From Clostridia bacterium (lineage in GTDB: Bacteria > Bacillota > Clostridia > Oscillospirales > CAG-272): DNA of 43,656 nucleotides. Positions 1 to 7,274 of the stretch are shown piece after piece. The first letter of the stretch is position 1, and each line of letters opens with the position of its first letter. The position numbers and the translations under genes are program-made. The notes under the pieces are model-generated. The model worked only from the letters and a program-made list of their open reading frames with translations. It had not been told where the DNA came from and searched no databases. The stretch is taken from positions 1 to 43,656 of the forward strand of contig JAFUIQ010000020.1 in assembly GCA_017468385.1 (NCBI GenBank), read 5' to 3'.

Positions 1-471
1 CACCAGAGAGATCGTTCCCTCCGCGAAAGGGGCATCGTACTGGCTGTCACGTACAACCGTCACCGGAAGATACTGTCCCGGCTTACTCTCCGCTTTCCCG
101 CTTGTGTTGTACATGAGAAGCGTATTATTCGGTGCCCGGTACCGCGTGGTGTGAAATATATCCTCTACAGCATCAAAATAGATCATATTGTAGTACATAG
201 AGAGCCCGTCCACGTCCAACTCGGATGTAAACCCTTCCAGCCGTCCGGCGTATGTAGTCTCGTTTTTCTTTTGCACCAGATAATACTCCATATAGGGCAG
301 GTTCATCATCCGGTTCAAATGAGACGCACAGGTGTACATCATGAGCACAAACAATGTGGCAACCGCGCCGAGAAAGGCGATCAGAGAAAGAATACAGTAG
401 CCGGATCGAAGCCGCCACACATTGGTAAAGATGCGCTTTATACTGCCAAAGCGTTTCGTTTTATTCGTCAT
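1..471 (-). CDS. Membrane protein, N-terminal 157 residues (C-terminus outside window)
   Basis: I do not recognise the family. The gene starts with ATG at 471 and runs open off the left edge. The protein begins MTNKTKRFGSIKRIF, a basic cytoplasmic stretch, followed by one hydrophobic segment at about residues 24-45 (YCILSLIAFLGAVATLFVLM). A hydrophilic, presumably extracytoplasmic domain follows up to the edge. One N-terminal helix followed by an outside domain is the layout of many MacB/FtsX-type ABC permeases, but the diagnostic C-terminal helices are not in the window, so this is only a possibility. It lies 4 bases after the stop of the upstream lipoprotein gene, so the two form an operon expressed from the BlaI-type promoter near 1214-1242. 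Confidence 0.7.
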   Translation of the reverse strand, partial: MTNKTKRFGSIKRIFTNVWRLRSGYCILSLIAFLGAVATLFVLMMYTCASHLNRMMNLPYMEYYLVQKKNETTYAGRLEGFTSELDVDGLSMYYNMIYFDAVEDIFHTTRYRAPNNTLLMYNTSGKAESKPGQYLPVTVVRDSQYDAPFAEGTISLV

Positions 472-475
472 AAAC

Positions 476-973
476 TTACCCCCCGTACTGCTGATAGTAT
501 TCCATATACAGCTTTGTGGAGTATAAACACTTGGCCACGCCGCCGCACGCACACTTGGACACATACATGTACACCGTCACGGTATCATCAATAGGCATGG
601 AACCGGCAAATGTGTATGGCTCGCCCTCATGGGGCGCGGTTTCCAGATTCTTCCCGCACAGCGTACAGAACCGGGTGTGAGTGTCGTTATCATAAAAATA
701 CCTTGTGGTTCTGTGTGAACATGTTTCTTGCCGCAGCGCTGCACGTTCTTCTGCGGACACATTGTACATCGCCTCTGTTTTTTGCAAGGCAGGCAAAAGC
801 ACTGTCTGCACATATTCCTCCTGCCCCGCCTTCGGCGCAAACACCGGCGATTCCCAATCGATCACAAAGGTCTCCCTTGCGTCCGGGATGGACTCCACAT
901 CCGCCACGCATCCTGCCAAGGCCGGCAGGAGCATGAGAAGCACAAGCCCAAGCAGATATTTGTGTTTTTTCAT
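476..973 (-). CDS. Cysteine-rich lipoprotein with a zinc-ribbon-like pattern, function unknown
   Basis: A 165-residue predicted lipoprotein. A signal peptide ends in the lipobox LAGC with the lipidated cysteine at residue 22. The ATG at 973 is chosen because AAGGAGG lies at the right distance upstream; the in-frame ATG at 1042 has no ribosome site. The mature part is unusual in carrying Cys85-Ser-His87 followed by Cys103-x2-Cys106, and then Cys141-x-Cys143 and Cys149. This resembles a zinc ribbon, which is uncommon in an exported protein; disulfide pairs are an alternative. It is the first gene of an operon with the membrane protein at 1-471. The promoter carries the same operator as the blaI-blaR1 operon at 42.1 kb. 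The function is not known; a role in the envelope-stress response controlled by that repressor is inferred from the operator. Confidence 0.8.
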   Translation of the reverse strand: MKKHKYLLGLVLLMLLPALAGCVADVESIPDARETFVIDWESPVFAPKAGQEEYVQTVLLPALQKTEAMYNVSAEERAALRQETCSHRTTRYFYDNDTHTRFCTLCGKNLETAPHEGEPYTFAGSMPIDDTVTVYMYVSKCACGGVAKCLYSTKLYMEYYQQYGG

Positions 974-1192
974 AGGCGCCTCCTTGAAAAGATTAATATC
1001 GATATTCTTTTGTATACATACCGCGCGAGGTTTAAAAAACACAAGCGGAAATATGGAACTTTTATTCCTTTGTACTGCCGCTGCGGCAATTCAATACGAT
1101 TTCACATCATAAAGTATGTGGTCGTCCTACAAAACAAAGCAGAATCGAAATCCGCTATAAAAAACTACACGATTCTATCGGCACGCAGAGCT
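974..1192 (-). other. Long 5' leader of the lipoprotein operon, no gene seen
   Basis: About 220-230 nt separate the predicted transcription start (near 1207) from the start codon at 973. The only open frame, an upstream extension of the lipoprotein from an ATG at 1042, lacks a ribosome site. I see no tRNA-like or recognised riboswitch structure. Confidence 0.4.
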
Positions 1193-1228
1193 CTACTGCG
1201 TTAGATCAATTACACTCTAACACAGTAG
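1193..1228 (-). promoter_or_regulatory. BlaI-type operator (two dyads)
   Basis: On the minus strand the half-site CTACTGTGTTAGA (1216-1228) is followed after 10 nt by TCTAACGCAGTAG (1193-1205). The two halves are inverted copies with one mismatch. Each half is itself roughly palindromic (TCTA...TAGA when the flanking T is included), so the site could hold two repressor dimers about two helical turns apart. It covers the -10 region. The same sequence, with the same 10-nt gap and the same distance to the -35 box, lies before blaI at 42085-42120. Confidence 0.85.
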
Positions 1229-1242
1229 ATCTGTTTTGTCAA
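1214..1242 (-). promoter_or_regulatory. SigA-type promoter of the lipoprotein operon
   Basis: Minus-strand -35 TTGACA (1237-1242), a 17-nt spacer and -10 TAGAGT (1214-1219). The operator begins 8 nt after the -35 box and runs through the -10, so a bound repressor would block polymerase. Confidence 0.8.
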
Positions 1243-1332
1243 GAGTTTTTGTAAAAATACAGGGAATGACGGCCAAACGCATCGCCGAAGCCTGCCTGCG
1301 TATTGCCGAACAGATTCAATTTGTTACCGATT

Positions 1333-1371
1333 GCAAACGAAAAAGGACCACCTTGCGGTGATCCTTATTAT
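1333..1371 (-). terminator. Second copy of the tRNA-Leu terminator hairpin
   Basis: On the minus strand, AAGGATCACC-gcaa-GGTGGTCCTT is followed by T5. Its 22-base core is identical to that of the terminator at 1510-1546, and the flank CAAACGAAAAA resembles the TAAACGAAAAAA flank there. It may act as a back-up terminator. The duplication suggests that a unit between or beside the copies was lost. The 138 bases between the copies (1372-1509) show no gene or tRNA. Confidence 0.6.
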
Positions 1372-1509
1372 GCATACCGTAAACAAAGACAACTCTGCCT
1401 CCACCGTCGTGTGCTGCGATTCGGATTTCTGCCGTCGCCACCCGATGTTTGGATGCCGACACTGTCGGATGATGCGGGCCGACCCTTCAAGCCCTCTCTT
1501 TTCGTAAAC

Positions 1510-1546
1510 GAAAAAACAAGGACCACCTTGCGGTGATCCTTGTTTT
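1510..1546 (-). terminator. Rho-independent terminator of tRNA-Leu
   Basis: A long hairpin, AAAACAAGGA-x-CACC closed by TTGC on GGTG-x-TCCTTGTTTT, with a single mismatch. On the minus strand it is followed by a T run and starts right after the CCA end of tRNA-Leu. It is symmetrical enough to work in both directions. Confidence 0.85.
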
Positions 1547-1633
1547 TGGTGCGGGCAAGAGGACTTGAACCTCCACCGAATTGCTTCGACTAGAACCTGA
1601 ATCTAGCGCGTCTGCCAATTCCGCCATGCCCGC
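1547..1633 (-). tRNA. tRNA-Leu (CAG)
   Basis: An 87-nt class II tRNA on the minus strand. The acceptor arm GCGGGCA pairs with TGCCCGC, followed by discriminator A and an encoded CCA. The anticodon stem CTAGA/TCTAG closes the loop TTCAGGT, giving anticodon CAG. A long variable arm and the T-loop GTTCAAGTC are visible. It has its own promoter and terminator. Confidence 0.97.
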
Positions 1634-1665
1634 ATATTTCGGGGCGTTCCTCAGAACGCTTGTAT

Positions 1666-1694
1666 ATTATAGCACGGGGCTTGCGGATTGTCAA
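1666..1694 (-). promoter_or_regulatory. SigA promoter of tRNA-Leu
   Basis: Minus-strand TTGACA (1689-1694), a 17-nt spacer and TATAAT (1666-1671): a consensus promoter. The -35 box overlaps the stop codon of the upstream transporter gene. Confidence 0.9.
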
Positions 1695-2632
1695 GGGGTA
1701 GATTTAAATTTTTTCAAATTATTTTTTGCCTTATTTATGACGGCGGAAATCGGGATCTGGGCAAGGAGCACAGCCCCAAACATCAGCACACATCCGAGCA
1801 GTTCCCTGCCCGATAAAGACTGATTCAGAATCACCCATCCCGCCAGCACGGAGAACACGGACTCCAGGCTCATCAAAAGGGATGCCAGTGTGGGCGGCAC
1901 ATTCTTCTGCGCCACGATCTGCAAGGTATATCCGATGGCGCTGGAGAAAAGGCCGGCGTACAGAATCGGCATCCATGCCTCCACGAGCGATGCCCAGGTG
2001 GGCGTTTCGGTGATCAGCATCATTATGGCGGACAAAACGCCGCAAGTGAAAAACTGAATGCAGGCCAGCTTTACACCGTCCACTTGGGGGGAGAAATGAT
2101 CCACGAGGAGAATCTGGCCGGAAAAAACCACCGCGCAGATCAAAACCAGAAAATCGCCGTAGGAAATGGCAAATCCCTCTTTGATGCAAAGAAGATACAT
2201 ACCGACGGTGGCCAACGCCACACCGATCCACACGGCGAGGGGAATCTTCTTTTTCATAAATATCCCGGCGAGGGGCACGATCACGATATACAGCGCGGTG
2301 ATGAAGCCTGCCTTGCCCACGGTGGTAGCGGGATCGCCAATACCGATCTGCTGGAAGGCACTGGCGATCATCAGCGCCGTGCCGCACAGAATTCCGCCGA
2401 TCCACAGCGCCCGGGGAGAGGAAACATTTTTCGCCTCACCTCCGCCGCGGCGATTCCGCCAAGCGATCACGGGCAAAAGCGCAACTCCCGCGATAAAGGA
2501 CCGGCTGGCCAAAAATGTAAACGGTCCCACGCTGTCTCCGCCCACACTTTGGGCAACGAAGGCCACGCCCCAGATCATGGCGGTGAGCACCAGAAGCAGT
2601 GCCGATCCCATTTGTTTGAACTTGTTTGTCAT
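1691..2632 (-). CDS. EamA/DMT-family transporter
   Basis: A 313-residue inner-membrane protein of the drug/metabolite transporter superfamily, with the usual length and about ten hydrophobic segments arranged as two EamA repeats. The first helix carries the family-typical LLLVLTAMIWGVAFVAQ, and the second repeat starts near GDFLVLICAVVFSGQILLVDHFSP. The substrate cannot be read from sequence; family members export amino acids, drugs or other metabolites. The ATG at 2632 is preceded by AAAGAGG. It is a single gene whose end overlaps the tRNA-Leu promoter. Confidence 0.9.
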   Translation of the reverse strand: MTNKFKQMGSALLLVLTAMIWGVAFVAQSVGGDSVGPFTFLASRSFIAGVALLPVIAWRNRRGGGEAKNVSSPRALWIGGILCGTALMIASAFQQIGIGDPATTVGKAGFITALYIVIVPLAGIFMKKKIPLAVWIGVALATVGMYLLCIKEGFAISYGDFLVLICAVVFSGQILLVDHFSPQVDGVKLACIQFFTCGVLSAIMMLITETPTWASLVEAWMPILYAGLFSSAIGYTLQIVAQKNVPPTLASLLMSLESVFSVLAGWVILNQSLSGRELLGCVLMFGAVLLAQIPISAVINKAKNNLKKFKSTP

Positions 2633-2923
2633 ATGTACCTCTTTGCTTATCCGATTGGGTCGATAAAAATCACGGAATCATTATACTACAATTTCTGTCA
2701 AAAGAAAAGCATTTTTGCCACAATATCCGAATTTGCGAAAACGCTCTCCCTGGCATTGCCAAAAACGATGATTTTACACGCCGCATCCGCGGATGCTGTC
2801 GATTATTCGCTGATTTACCAAAAGTTTTGGGGTACCCAATCCGATGCACGGCGATTATAATAATAGTAACTCCATTCTTTAATGAACCGCGACATGCGGA
2901 ATTGCGCGAAAGGAGATGCCGCC

Positions 2924-3511
2924 GTGCGCGGCACACACATTATGGAACTGATACTGATCAGCGAAAGCAAACTGAAGGTCATGCTCACAGCGGACGATAT
3001 GCGCCGCTACAATCTGGACTGCGACACCATGGATTCCGACGCCGCACCGTCCCGCCGGGCGTTCTGGAACATTCTGGACGAGGCGCGGGCGCAGACCGGC
3101 TTCGATCCCGGCGGTGAGAAAGTATTCGTGCAGTTATATCCCAGCAAAACCGGCGGATGCGAAATGTTTGTCACCAAAATCGGCGGAAGTCCGGCGGACA
3201 TCTCTCAAACAGCTATACCGAGAAAGCACAAAAAAAAGTCCGTCCCCCTCTGCACGGAGCACGCATACGCCTTCACCAGCCTGTCCCATCTGCTGCAGGC
3301 GTGCCGCCGGCTGAAACAAACATACACAGGCTCATCGAAAGCCTATGTGGATCGGGAGAAGCGGGAATACTTTCTGATTCTGTCCGAGGAAGCCACTGTT
3401 CTTGCCGAATACGAAGCACACAAATGCAAATCCCGGGAGATTCCCTACATACTGGAATACTGCCGCTGCTTCTGCAACGACGCCGCCGGGACTCTTGCGG
3501 ATCTGGCATAG
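2924..3511 (+). CDS. MecA-family adaptor protein
   Basis: A 195-residue protein related to MecA, the ClpC/ClpP adaptor that delivers ComK and other substrates in Bacillus. The N-terminal domain (MELILISESKLKVMLTADDM..) and the FDPGGEKVFVQLYPSKTGGCEMFV segment match that family, followed by a linker and a C-terminal domain with AYAFTSLSHLLQACRRL. The GTG at 2924 is preferred because AAAGGAG (2909-2915) lies 9 nt before it; the ATG at 2942 would be 27 nt away and the ATG at 2882 has no ribosome site. Substrates in this organism are unknown. Confidence 0.8.
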   Translation: MRGTHIMELILISESKLKVMLTADDMRRYNLDCDTMDSDAAPSRRAFWNILDEARAQTGFDPGGEKVFVQLYPSKTGGCEMFVTKIGGSPADISQTAIPRKHKKKSVPLCTEHAYAFTSLSHLLQACRRLKQTYTGSSKAYVDREKREYFLILSEEATVLAEYEAHKCKSREIPYILEYCRCFCNDAAGTLADLA

Positions 3512-3529
3512 GGGATCTGCGGGGATCGC

Positions 3530-3558
3530 TTGACAAACACGCCCGGACGCGGTACAAT
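3530..3558 (+). promoter_or_regulatory. SigA promoter of the aminopeptidase gene
   Basis: TTGACA (3530-3535), a 17-nt spacer and TACAAT (3553-3558), located 40 nt before the start codon. Confidence 0.85.
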
Positions 3559-3597
3559 CATTACAGAATATTATTTGATTGAATAGAGGAGTTCCTC

Positions 3598-4893
3598 ATG
3601 ACCGTCAATGAAAAACTGATTGATTTTATCAAGCAATCCCCCAGCAGCTTCCACGCGGTGGAAACCATCGCCCGACGTCTGGAGGCGGAGGGGTACATTT
3701 CCCTGCCGGAGTGCACCGCATGGACCATTCTGCCCGGCGGTAAGTATTTTGTAACGCGGAATCAGTCCTCCGTGATCGCTTTCTCCGTGCCGACCGCCGC
3801 CCCCCGCGGATTTATGATGTGCGCCTCCCACAGCGACAGCCCCACCTTCAAAATCAAGGAGCATCCGGAGTCGGAAAGCGCGGGCATGTATGTGAAGCTG
3901 AACACGGAGCGCTACGGCGGCATGCTTTGCTCCACCTGGCTGGATCGTCCCTTGTCCGTGGCCGGACGGGTGGTTGTGAAATCGGAGGGAAAGATCCAGT
4001 CCCGCACGGTGTGCGTGGATCGGGATCTGCTTCTGATCCCCAATGTGGCCATCCACATGATGCGGGGTGCCAACGACAACATGAGTTACAACGCCAACGT
4101 GGATATGTTCCCCCTGATGGGCTCCACGGCCGTGAAGGGATCCTTCAAAAAAATCATTGCCGAGGCGGCCGGTGTGGCGGCGGAGGATATCATCGCCTCC
4201 GATCTGTACCTGTACAGCCGCACGGCGGCCACCGTATGGGGTGCGGAAAACGAATTCATCTCCTCCCCGCGGCTGGATGATCTGCAGTGCGCCTTTGCCT
4301 CTCTGGAAGGATTCCTGGCGGCGGACGCCAAGGATTCCGTGCCCGTGCTTGCGGTACTGGATAACGAGGAAGTGGGCAGTCAAACCAAACAGGGCGCCGC
4401 ATCCACCTTCCTGTACGATGTGCTGATGCGGATCTGCTCCGCTTTGGGCATGGAATATCTCCCCGCCATTTCCTGCAGTTTCCTGGTATCGGCGGACAAC
4501 GCCCACGCGGCTCATCCCAACCATCCCGAATTCTCCGATGCCAATCACCGTCCGAAGATGAACGGCGGTATTGTGATCAAGCACAACGCCAACCAGCGCT
4601 ACACCACGGACGCAGTATCCCAGGCGATCTTTGCATCCATCTGCGAAGCGGCGGATGTGCCCGTGCAGTATTTCGCCAACCGATCGGATATGGCTGGTGG
4701 ATCTACCCTCGGCAACATCGCCAACACTCAGGTTTCTCTGAACACGGTGGATATCGGCCTGGCACAGCTGGCCATGCACTCCTCCTACGAAACGGCGGGT
4801 GCCAAGGACACGGAACACCTGATCACCGCGCTGACCCGGTTCTACTCCTCCTCCCTGAACGTCCTGGCCGACGGCGAATATGCAATCGAATAA
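3598..4893 (+). CDS. apeB: M18 family aminopeptidase (aspartyl aminopeptidase type)
   Basis: A cytoplasmic dinuclear-metal aminopeptidase of family M18 that removes N-terminal residues, usually acidic ones, from peptides. The 431 residues match the family length. Metal-binding and catalytic signatures are visible: ASHSDSP with His78 and Asp80, DNEEVGS with the catalytic Glu pair, and SADNAHAAHPN; the terminal metal histidine falls in QLAMHSSYETAG. ATG 3598 follows GAGGAG. It has its own promoter and terminator, so it is monocistronic. Confidence 0.93.
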   Translation: MTVNEKLIDFIKQSPSSFHAVETIARRLEAEGYISLPECTAWTILPGGKYFVTRNQSSVIAFSVPTAAPRGFMMCASHSDSPTFKIKEHPESESAGMYVKLNTERYGGMLCSTWLDRPLSVAGRVVVKSEGKIQSRTVCVDRDLLLIPNVAIHMMRGANDNMSYNANVDMFPLMGSTAVKGSFKKIIAEAAGVAAEDIIASDLYLYSRTAATVWGAENEFISSPRLDDLQCAFASLEGFLAADAKDSVPVLAVLDNEEVGSQTKQGAASTFLYDVLMRICSALGMEYLPAISCSFLVSADNAHAAHPNHPEFSDANHRPKMNGGIVIKHNANQRYTTDAVSQAIFASICEAADVPVQYFANRSDMAGGSTLGNIANTQVSLNTVDIGLAQLAMHSSYETAGAKDTEHLITALTRFYSSSLNVLADGEYAIE

Positions 4894-4899
4894 ATCCCC

Positions 4900-4935
4900 A
4901 AAGAGTTGGTGCACGACGCACCAACTCTTTTTCTG
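4900..4935 (+). terminator. Rho-independent terminator after the M18 gene
   Basis: The arms AAAGAGTTGGTGC and GCACCAACTCTTT are perfectly complementary, with a 5-nt loop and a T-rich tail. Confidence 0.93.
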
Positions 4936-4937
4936 TG

Positions 4938-4965
4938 GCATAGGATTTTCTCACTTCCATATAAT
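4938..4965 (+). promoter_or_regulatory. Possible sporulation SigE-type promoter
   Basis: CATATAAT (4958-4965) fits the SigE -10 consensus CATAYAHT, and GCATA (4938-4942) 15 nt upstream resembles its -35 element. The same TATAAT could be a SigA -10, but no TTGACA-like box stands 17 nt upstream. The downstream M50 protease makes the sporulation reading attractive. Confidence 0.4.
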
Positions 4966-4996
4966 GATAAGGAAATACTGCTGCGGAGGGAATCAT

Positions 4997-5368
4997 ATGC
5001 GTTGGGGAAGAAGCAAACCGTCGTCCGGGGAGAATCAGCCGCCGAGGCGGAGGGAGGCCACTGCCGTTCTGATCACGGGCATCCTGCTGTGTGCCGTGTT
5101 CTTTTGCCGGGCGGTAGGCAGCACACGTATTTTGCCCGTGTATCCCGAGGAGATGGCGCAGGATGCGGTGCAGACTTTTTGTGAGGAACACGCCGCTTTG
5201 GCGGATGCTTTGGGGATCGGCGAATACTTTCCCCGGGATGCCGTGCAGGCCGGGGCCTTTGAGGACAAAAGCGAGGCCGGCTACAGAGAATTCACCGACA
5301 ACAAATGGAGTTTCGGTGCGTATTTGCGGGACGCATTCCTCACTCTGATCGGCGAGGGCCGGCCATGA
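4997..5368 (+). CDS. Small membrane-anchored protein preceding the M50 protease
   Basis: A 123-residue protein of unknown family. A basic, proline-rich N-terminus (about 20 residues) is followed by one hydrophobic segment (ATAVLITGILLCAVFFCRAVG). The remaining domain of about 80 residues contains LPVYPEEMAQDAVQTFCEEHAAL, probably outside the cytoplasmic membrane. ATG 4997 is preceded by GGAGGG. Its stop overlaps the start of the M50 protease gene by 4 bases, so translation is coupled. By analogy with SpoIVFA next to SpoIVFB it could be a partner or inhibitor of the protease, but it lacks the LytM-like domain of SpoIVFA; this is inference from context only. Confidence 0.75.
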   Translation: MRWGRSKPSSGENQPPRRREATAVLITGILLCAVFFCRAVGSTRILPVYPEEMAQDAVQTFCEEHAALADALGIGEYFPRDAVQAGAFEDKSEAGYREFTDNKWSFGAYLRDAFLTLIGEGRP

Positions 5369-5913
5369 GTGTCCCCTGGCTGTTTGGCGGATTATTTCTC
5401 TTACTGAACGGTCTGCGGGATACATTTCCCGTTCTGCTTGCCGCCCTTCTGCACGAATGTGGTCACGGATTGGCATGCCTTTTCCTGGGTGTGCCGATCC
5501 GTTTCTTTCGCCCCACCGCCGCGGGTGCCGTGATCGGATACGATCCGTCTGCTTTGTCCTATCCCCGGGAGGCATGGATCGCGCTCAGCGGCCCTCTTGT
5601 GAATCTGGCGGGCGTGTTGGTCTGCTTTCCCGGGGAGTGCGGGCGGTTGCGGGCGTTGTTCGGCATCTCTTCCCTGGCGCTTGCTGTCTTCAATCTGCTC
5701 CCCATCCGACACCTGGACGGGGGCGTTCTTCTGGCATCGTTTCTTCTGCCCCGTCTGGGCGTGGGACGCGGGGAGATTTTTTGTGAAAAAATATCCCGGA
5801 TATTCACATTTCTTTTATGGATCTGCGCCGTATCCGTCCAAATGCGGTGCGGAGGAAATCTCTCACTTTTGCTGATTTCTGTATACCTTTTGACAAAGAT
5901 TGCGGGAGAATAA
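5365..5913 (+). CDS. M50 site-2 protease, SpoIVFB-like
   Basis: A 182-residue polytopic membrane metalloprotease. The zinc site HECGH is at residues 30-34 within a hydrophobic stretch, and the third ligand lies in [11 protein letters not shown] (110-120, Asp118), the standard M50 arrangement. Enzymes of this family cut within the membrane. SpoIVFB cleaves pro-SigK during sporulation, but other M50 proteases have different substrates. The protein is small and lacks CBS or PDZ domains, which fits the SpoIVFB branch only loosely, since SpoIVFB of Bacillus is longer. Start ATG 5365 overlaps the upstream stop. A clear terminator is not seen before the pot operon. Confidence 0.82.
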   Translation: MSVPWLFGGLFLLLNGLRDTFPVLLAALLHECGHGLACLFLGVPIRFFRPTAAGAVIGYDPSALSYPREAWIALSGPLVNLAGVLVCFPGECGRLRALFGISSLALAVFNLLPIRHLDGGVLLASFLLPRLGVGRGEIFCEKISRIFTFLLWICAVSVQMRCGGNLSLLLISVYLLTKIAGE

Positions 5914-5977
5914 TGAGTATATCCGTCATTTTCCCCTGCAATTCGCGAAAAAATCCTCCCTATCCGTAAAGAATATA

Positions 5978-6006
5978 TTGCAAAATTATGCACAGTGTGA
6001 TACAAT
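5978..6006 (+). promoter_or_regulatory. SigA promoter of the potABCD operon
   Basis: TTGCAA (5978-5983), a 17-nt spacer and TACAAT (6001-6006), 52 nt before the potA start. Confidence 0.75.
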
Positions 6007-6058
6007 GAATCCGATTCTTCAAAAAAGAATCAAGTTTTACGAAAGAACGAGGAAAGCA

Positions 6059-7162
6059 ATGGAAAAAAAGAAGCTGGTTGAGCTGAAGAACATCGTCAAG
6101 GAGTTCAACGGCGAGCCGGTGCTGAGAAGCATCAATCTGGATGTGCATGATAACGAATTCATGACACTGCTCGGTCCTTCCGGTTGCGGTAAAACCACAA
6201 CCCTCCGTATCATCGGCGGTTTTGCAACCCCCGATTCCGGTGATGTGTTCTTCGATGGTGTGCGGATCAACGATGTTCCCCCGCACAAGCGTCAGGTAAA
6301 CACGGTGTTTCAGAAATACGCATTGTTCCCGCATTTGAATGTGTATGAGAATGTTGCTTTTGCTTTGCGCCTGAAAAAAACACCCGAACGGGAAATCAGC
6401 ATGCGCGTAGCGGAAATGCTGGAACTCGTGAACCTCAGCGGCTTTGAAAAGCGAAGTGTAAACTATCTCTCCGGCGGTCAGCAGCAGCGCGTGGCCATCG
6501 CCCGTGCCCTGATCAGCAACCCCCGCGTCCTTCTTCTGGACGAACCGCTGGGCGCACTGGATCTGAAGCTGCGCAAGGAAATGCAGACGGAATTGAAAGC
6601 TCTGCAGCAGCGCACGGGAATTACCTTCGTATACGTAACACACGATCAAGAGGAAGCCCTCACCATGAGTGATACGGTTGTCGTTATGAACGGCGGTATC
6701 ATTCAGCAGATCGGCACGCCTCAGGATATATATAACGAGCCCCTCAACACCTTTGTCGCCACCTTTATCGGCGAATCCAACATCCTTCCCGGCATCATGC
6801 ACCGGGATTTCCTGGCGGAGTTTGCCGGCAACAATTTTGCCTGCGTGGACAGCGGCTTTGCTCCCATGGAGCCGGTAAACGTGGTCATCCGCCCCGAGGA
6901 TATCTCCATTGTGGAGGCACAGGAGGAAACCATCAACGGCGTAGTCCGCTGTGTGACCTTCAAGGGCGTCCATTACGAAATCATCGTGGAAGCCTGCTCC
7001 GTGGACTGGATCATCCACTCCACCAAGGCACCGGAGGTGGGCAGCGTGGTCGGCATGACCTTCACCCCTCAGGATATCCACATTATGCACCGTTACCCGG
7101 ATGACGCGCCGGCTCCCCTGGAGACGGTCCGCAAGCCGGAGGAATCTGCGGACAATCCGTAA
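6059..7162 (+). CDS. potA: Spermidine/putrescine ABC transporter, ATP-binding subunit
   Basis: A 367-residue ATPase that powers polyamine import. Walker A GPSGCGKT lies at 39-46, the signature [15 protein letters not shown] follows, then Walker B LLLDEP and switch H in [13 protein letters not shown]-terminal TOBE-like domain with [13 protein letters not shown] is typical of PotA and related importers. The ATG at 6059 follows GAGGAAAG; upstream in-frame ATGs lie within or before the promoter. It is the first gene of potABCD. Confidence 0.96.
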   Translation: MEKKKLVELKNIVKEFNGEPVLRSINLDVHDNEFMTLLGPSGCGKTTTLRIIGGFATPDSGDVFFDGVRINDVPPHKRQVNTVFQKYALFPHLNVYENVAFALRLKKTPEREISMRVAEMLELVNLSGFEKRSVNYLSGGQQQRVAIARALISNPRVLLLDEPLGALDLKLRKEMQTELKALQQRTGITFVYVTHDQEEALTMSDTVVVMNGGIIQQIGTPQDIYNEPLNTFVATFIGESNILPGIMHRDFLAEFAGNNFACVDSGFAPMEPVNVVIRPEDISIVEAQEETINGVVRCVTFKGVHYEIIVEACSVDWIIHSTKAPEVGSVVGMTFTPQDIHIMHRYPDDAPAPLETVRKPEESADNP

Positions 7163-7274
7163 GAATCCGCTGAGGCAGAGTACAGTATCCGCCGTATTTG
7201 TGCCTGCGTTCGCCGGCGTTTTGCCGCTGCCGAACAAATTACTTCTGAATTCCGGCGGGGAAACGGAGCAATCA

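Noticed and set aside
1-973. Beta-lactamase expected beside a BlaI operator
   Set aside because: Neither protein shows serine or metallo-beta-lactamase motifs; the left-edge genes are a lipoprotein and a membrane protein.
1372-1509. Possible decayed tRNA between the two terminator copies
   Set aside because: Neither strand shows a T-loop GTTCRANYC or a foldable cloverleaf.
3571-4941. Open frame of 456 codons antisense to the M18 aminopeptidase
   Set aside because: Shadow frame; it begins within the terminator hairpin and lacks a ribosome site.
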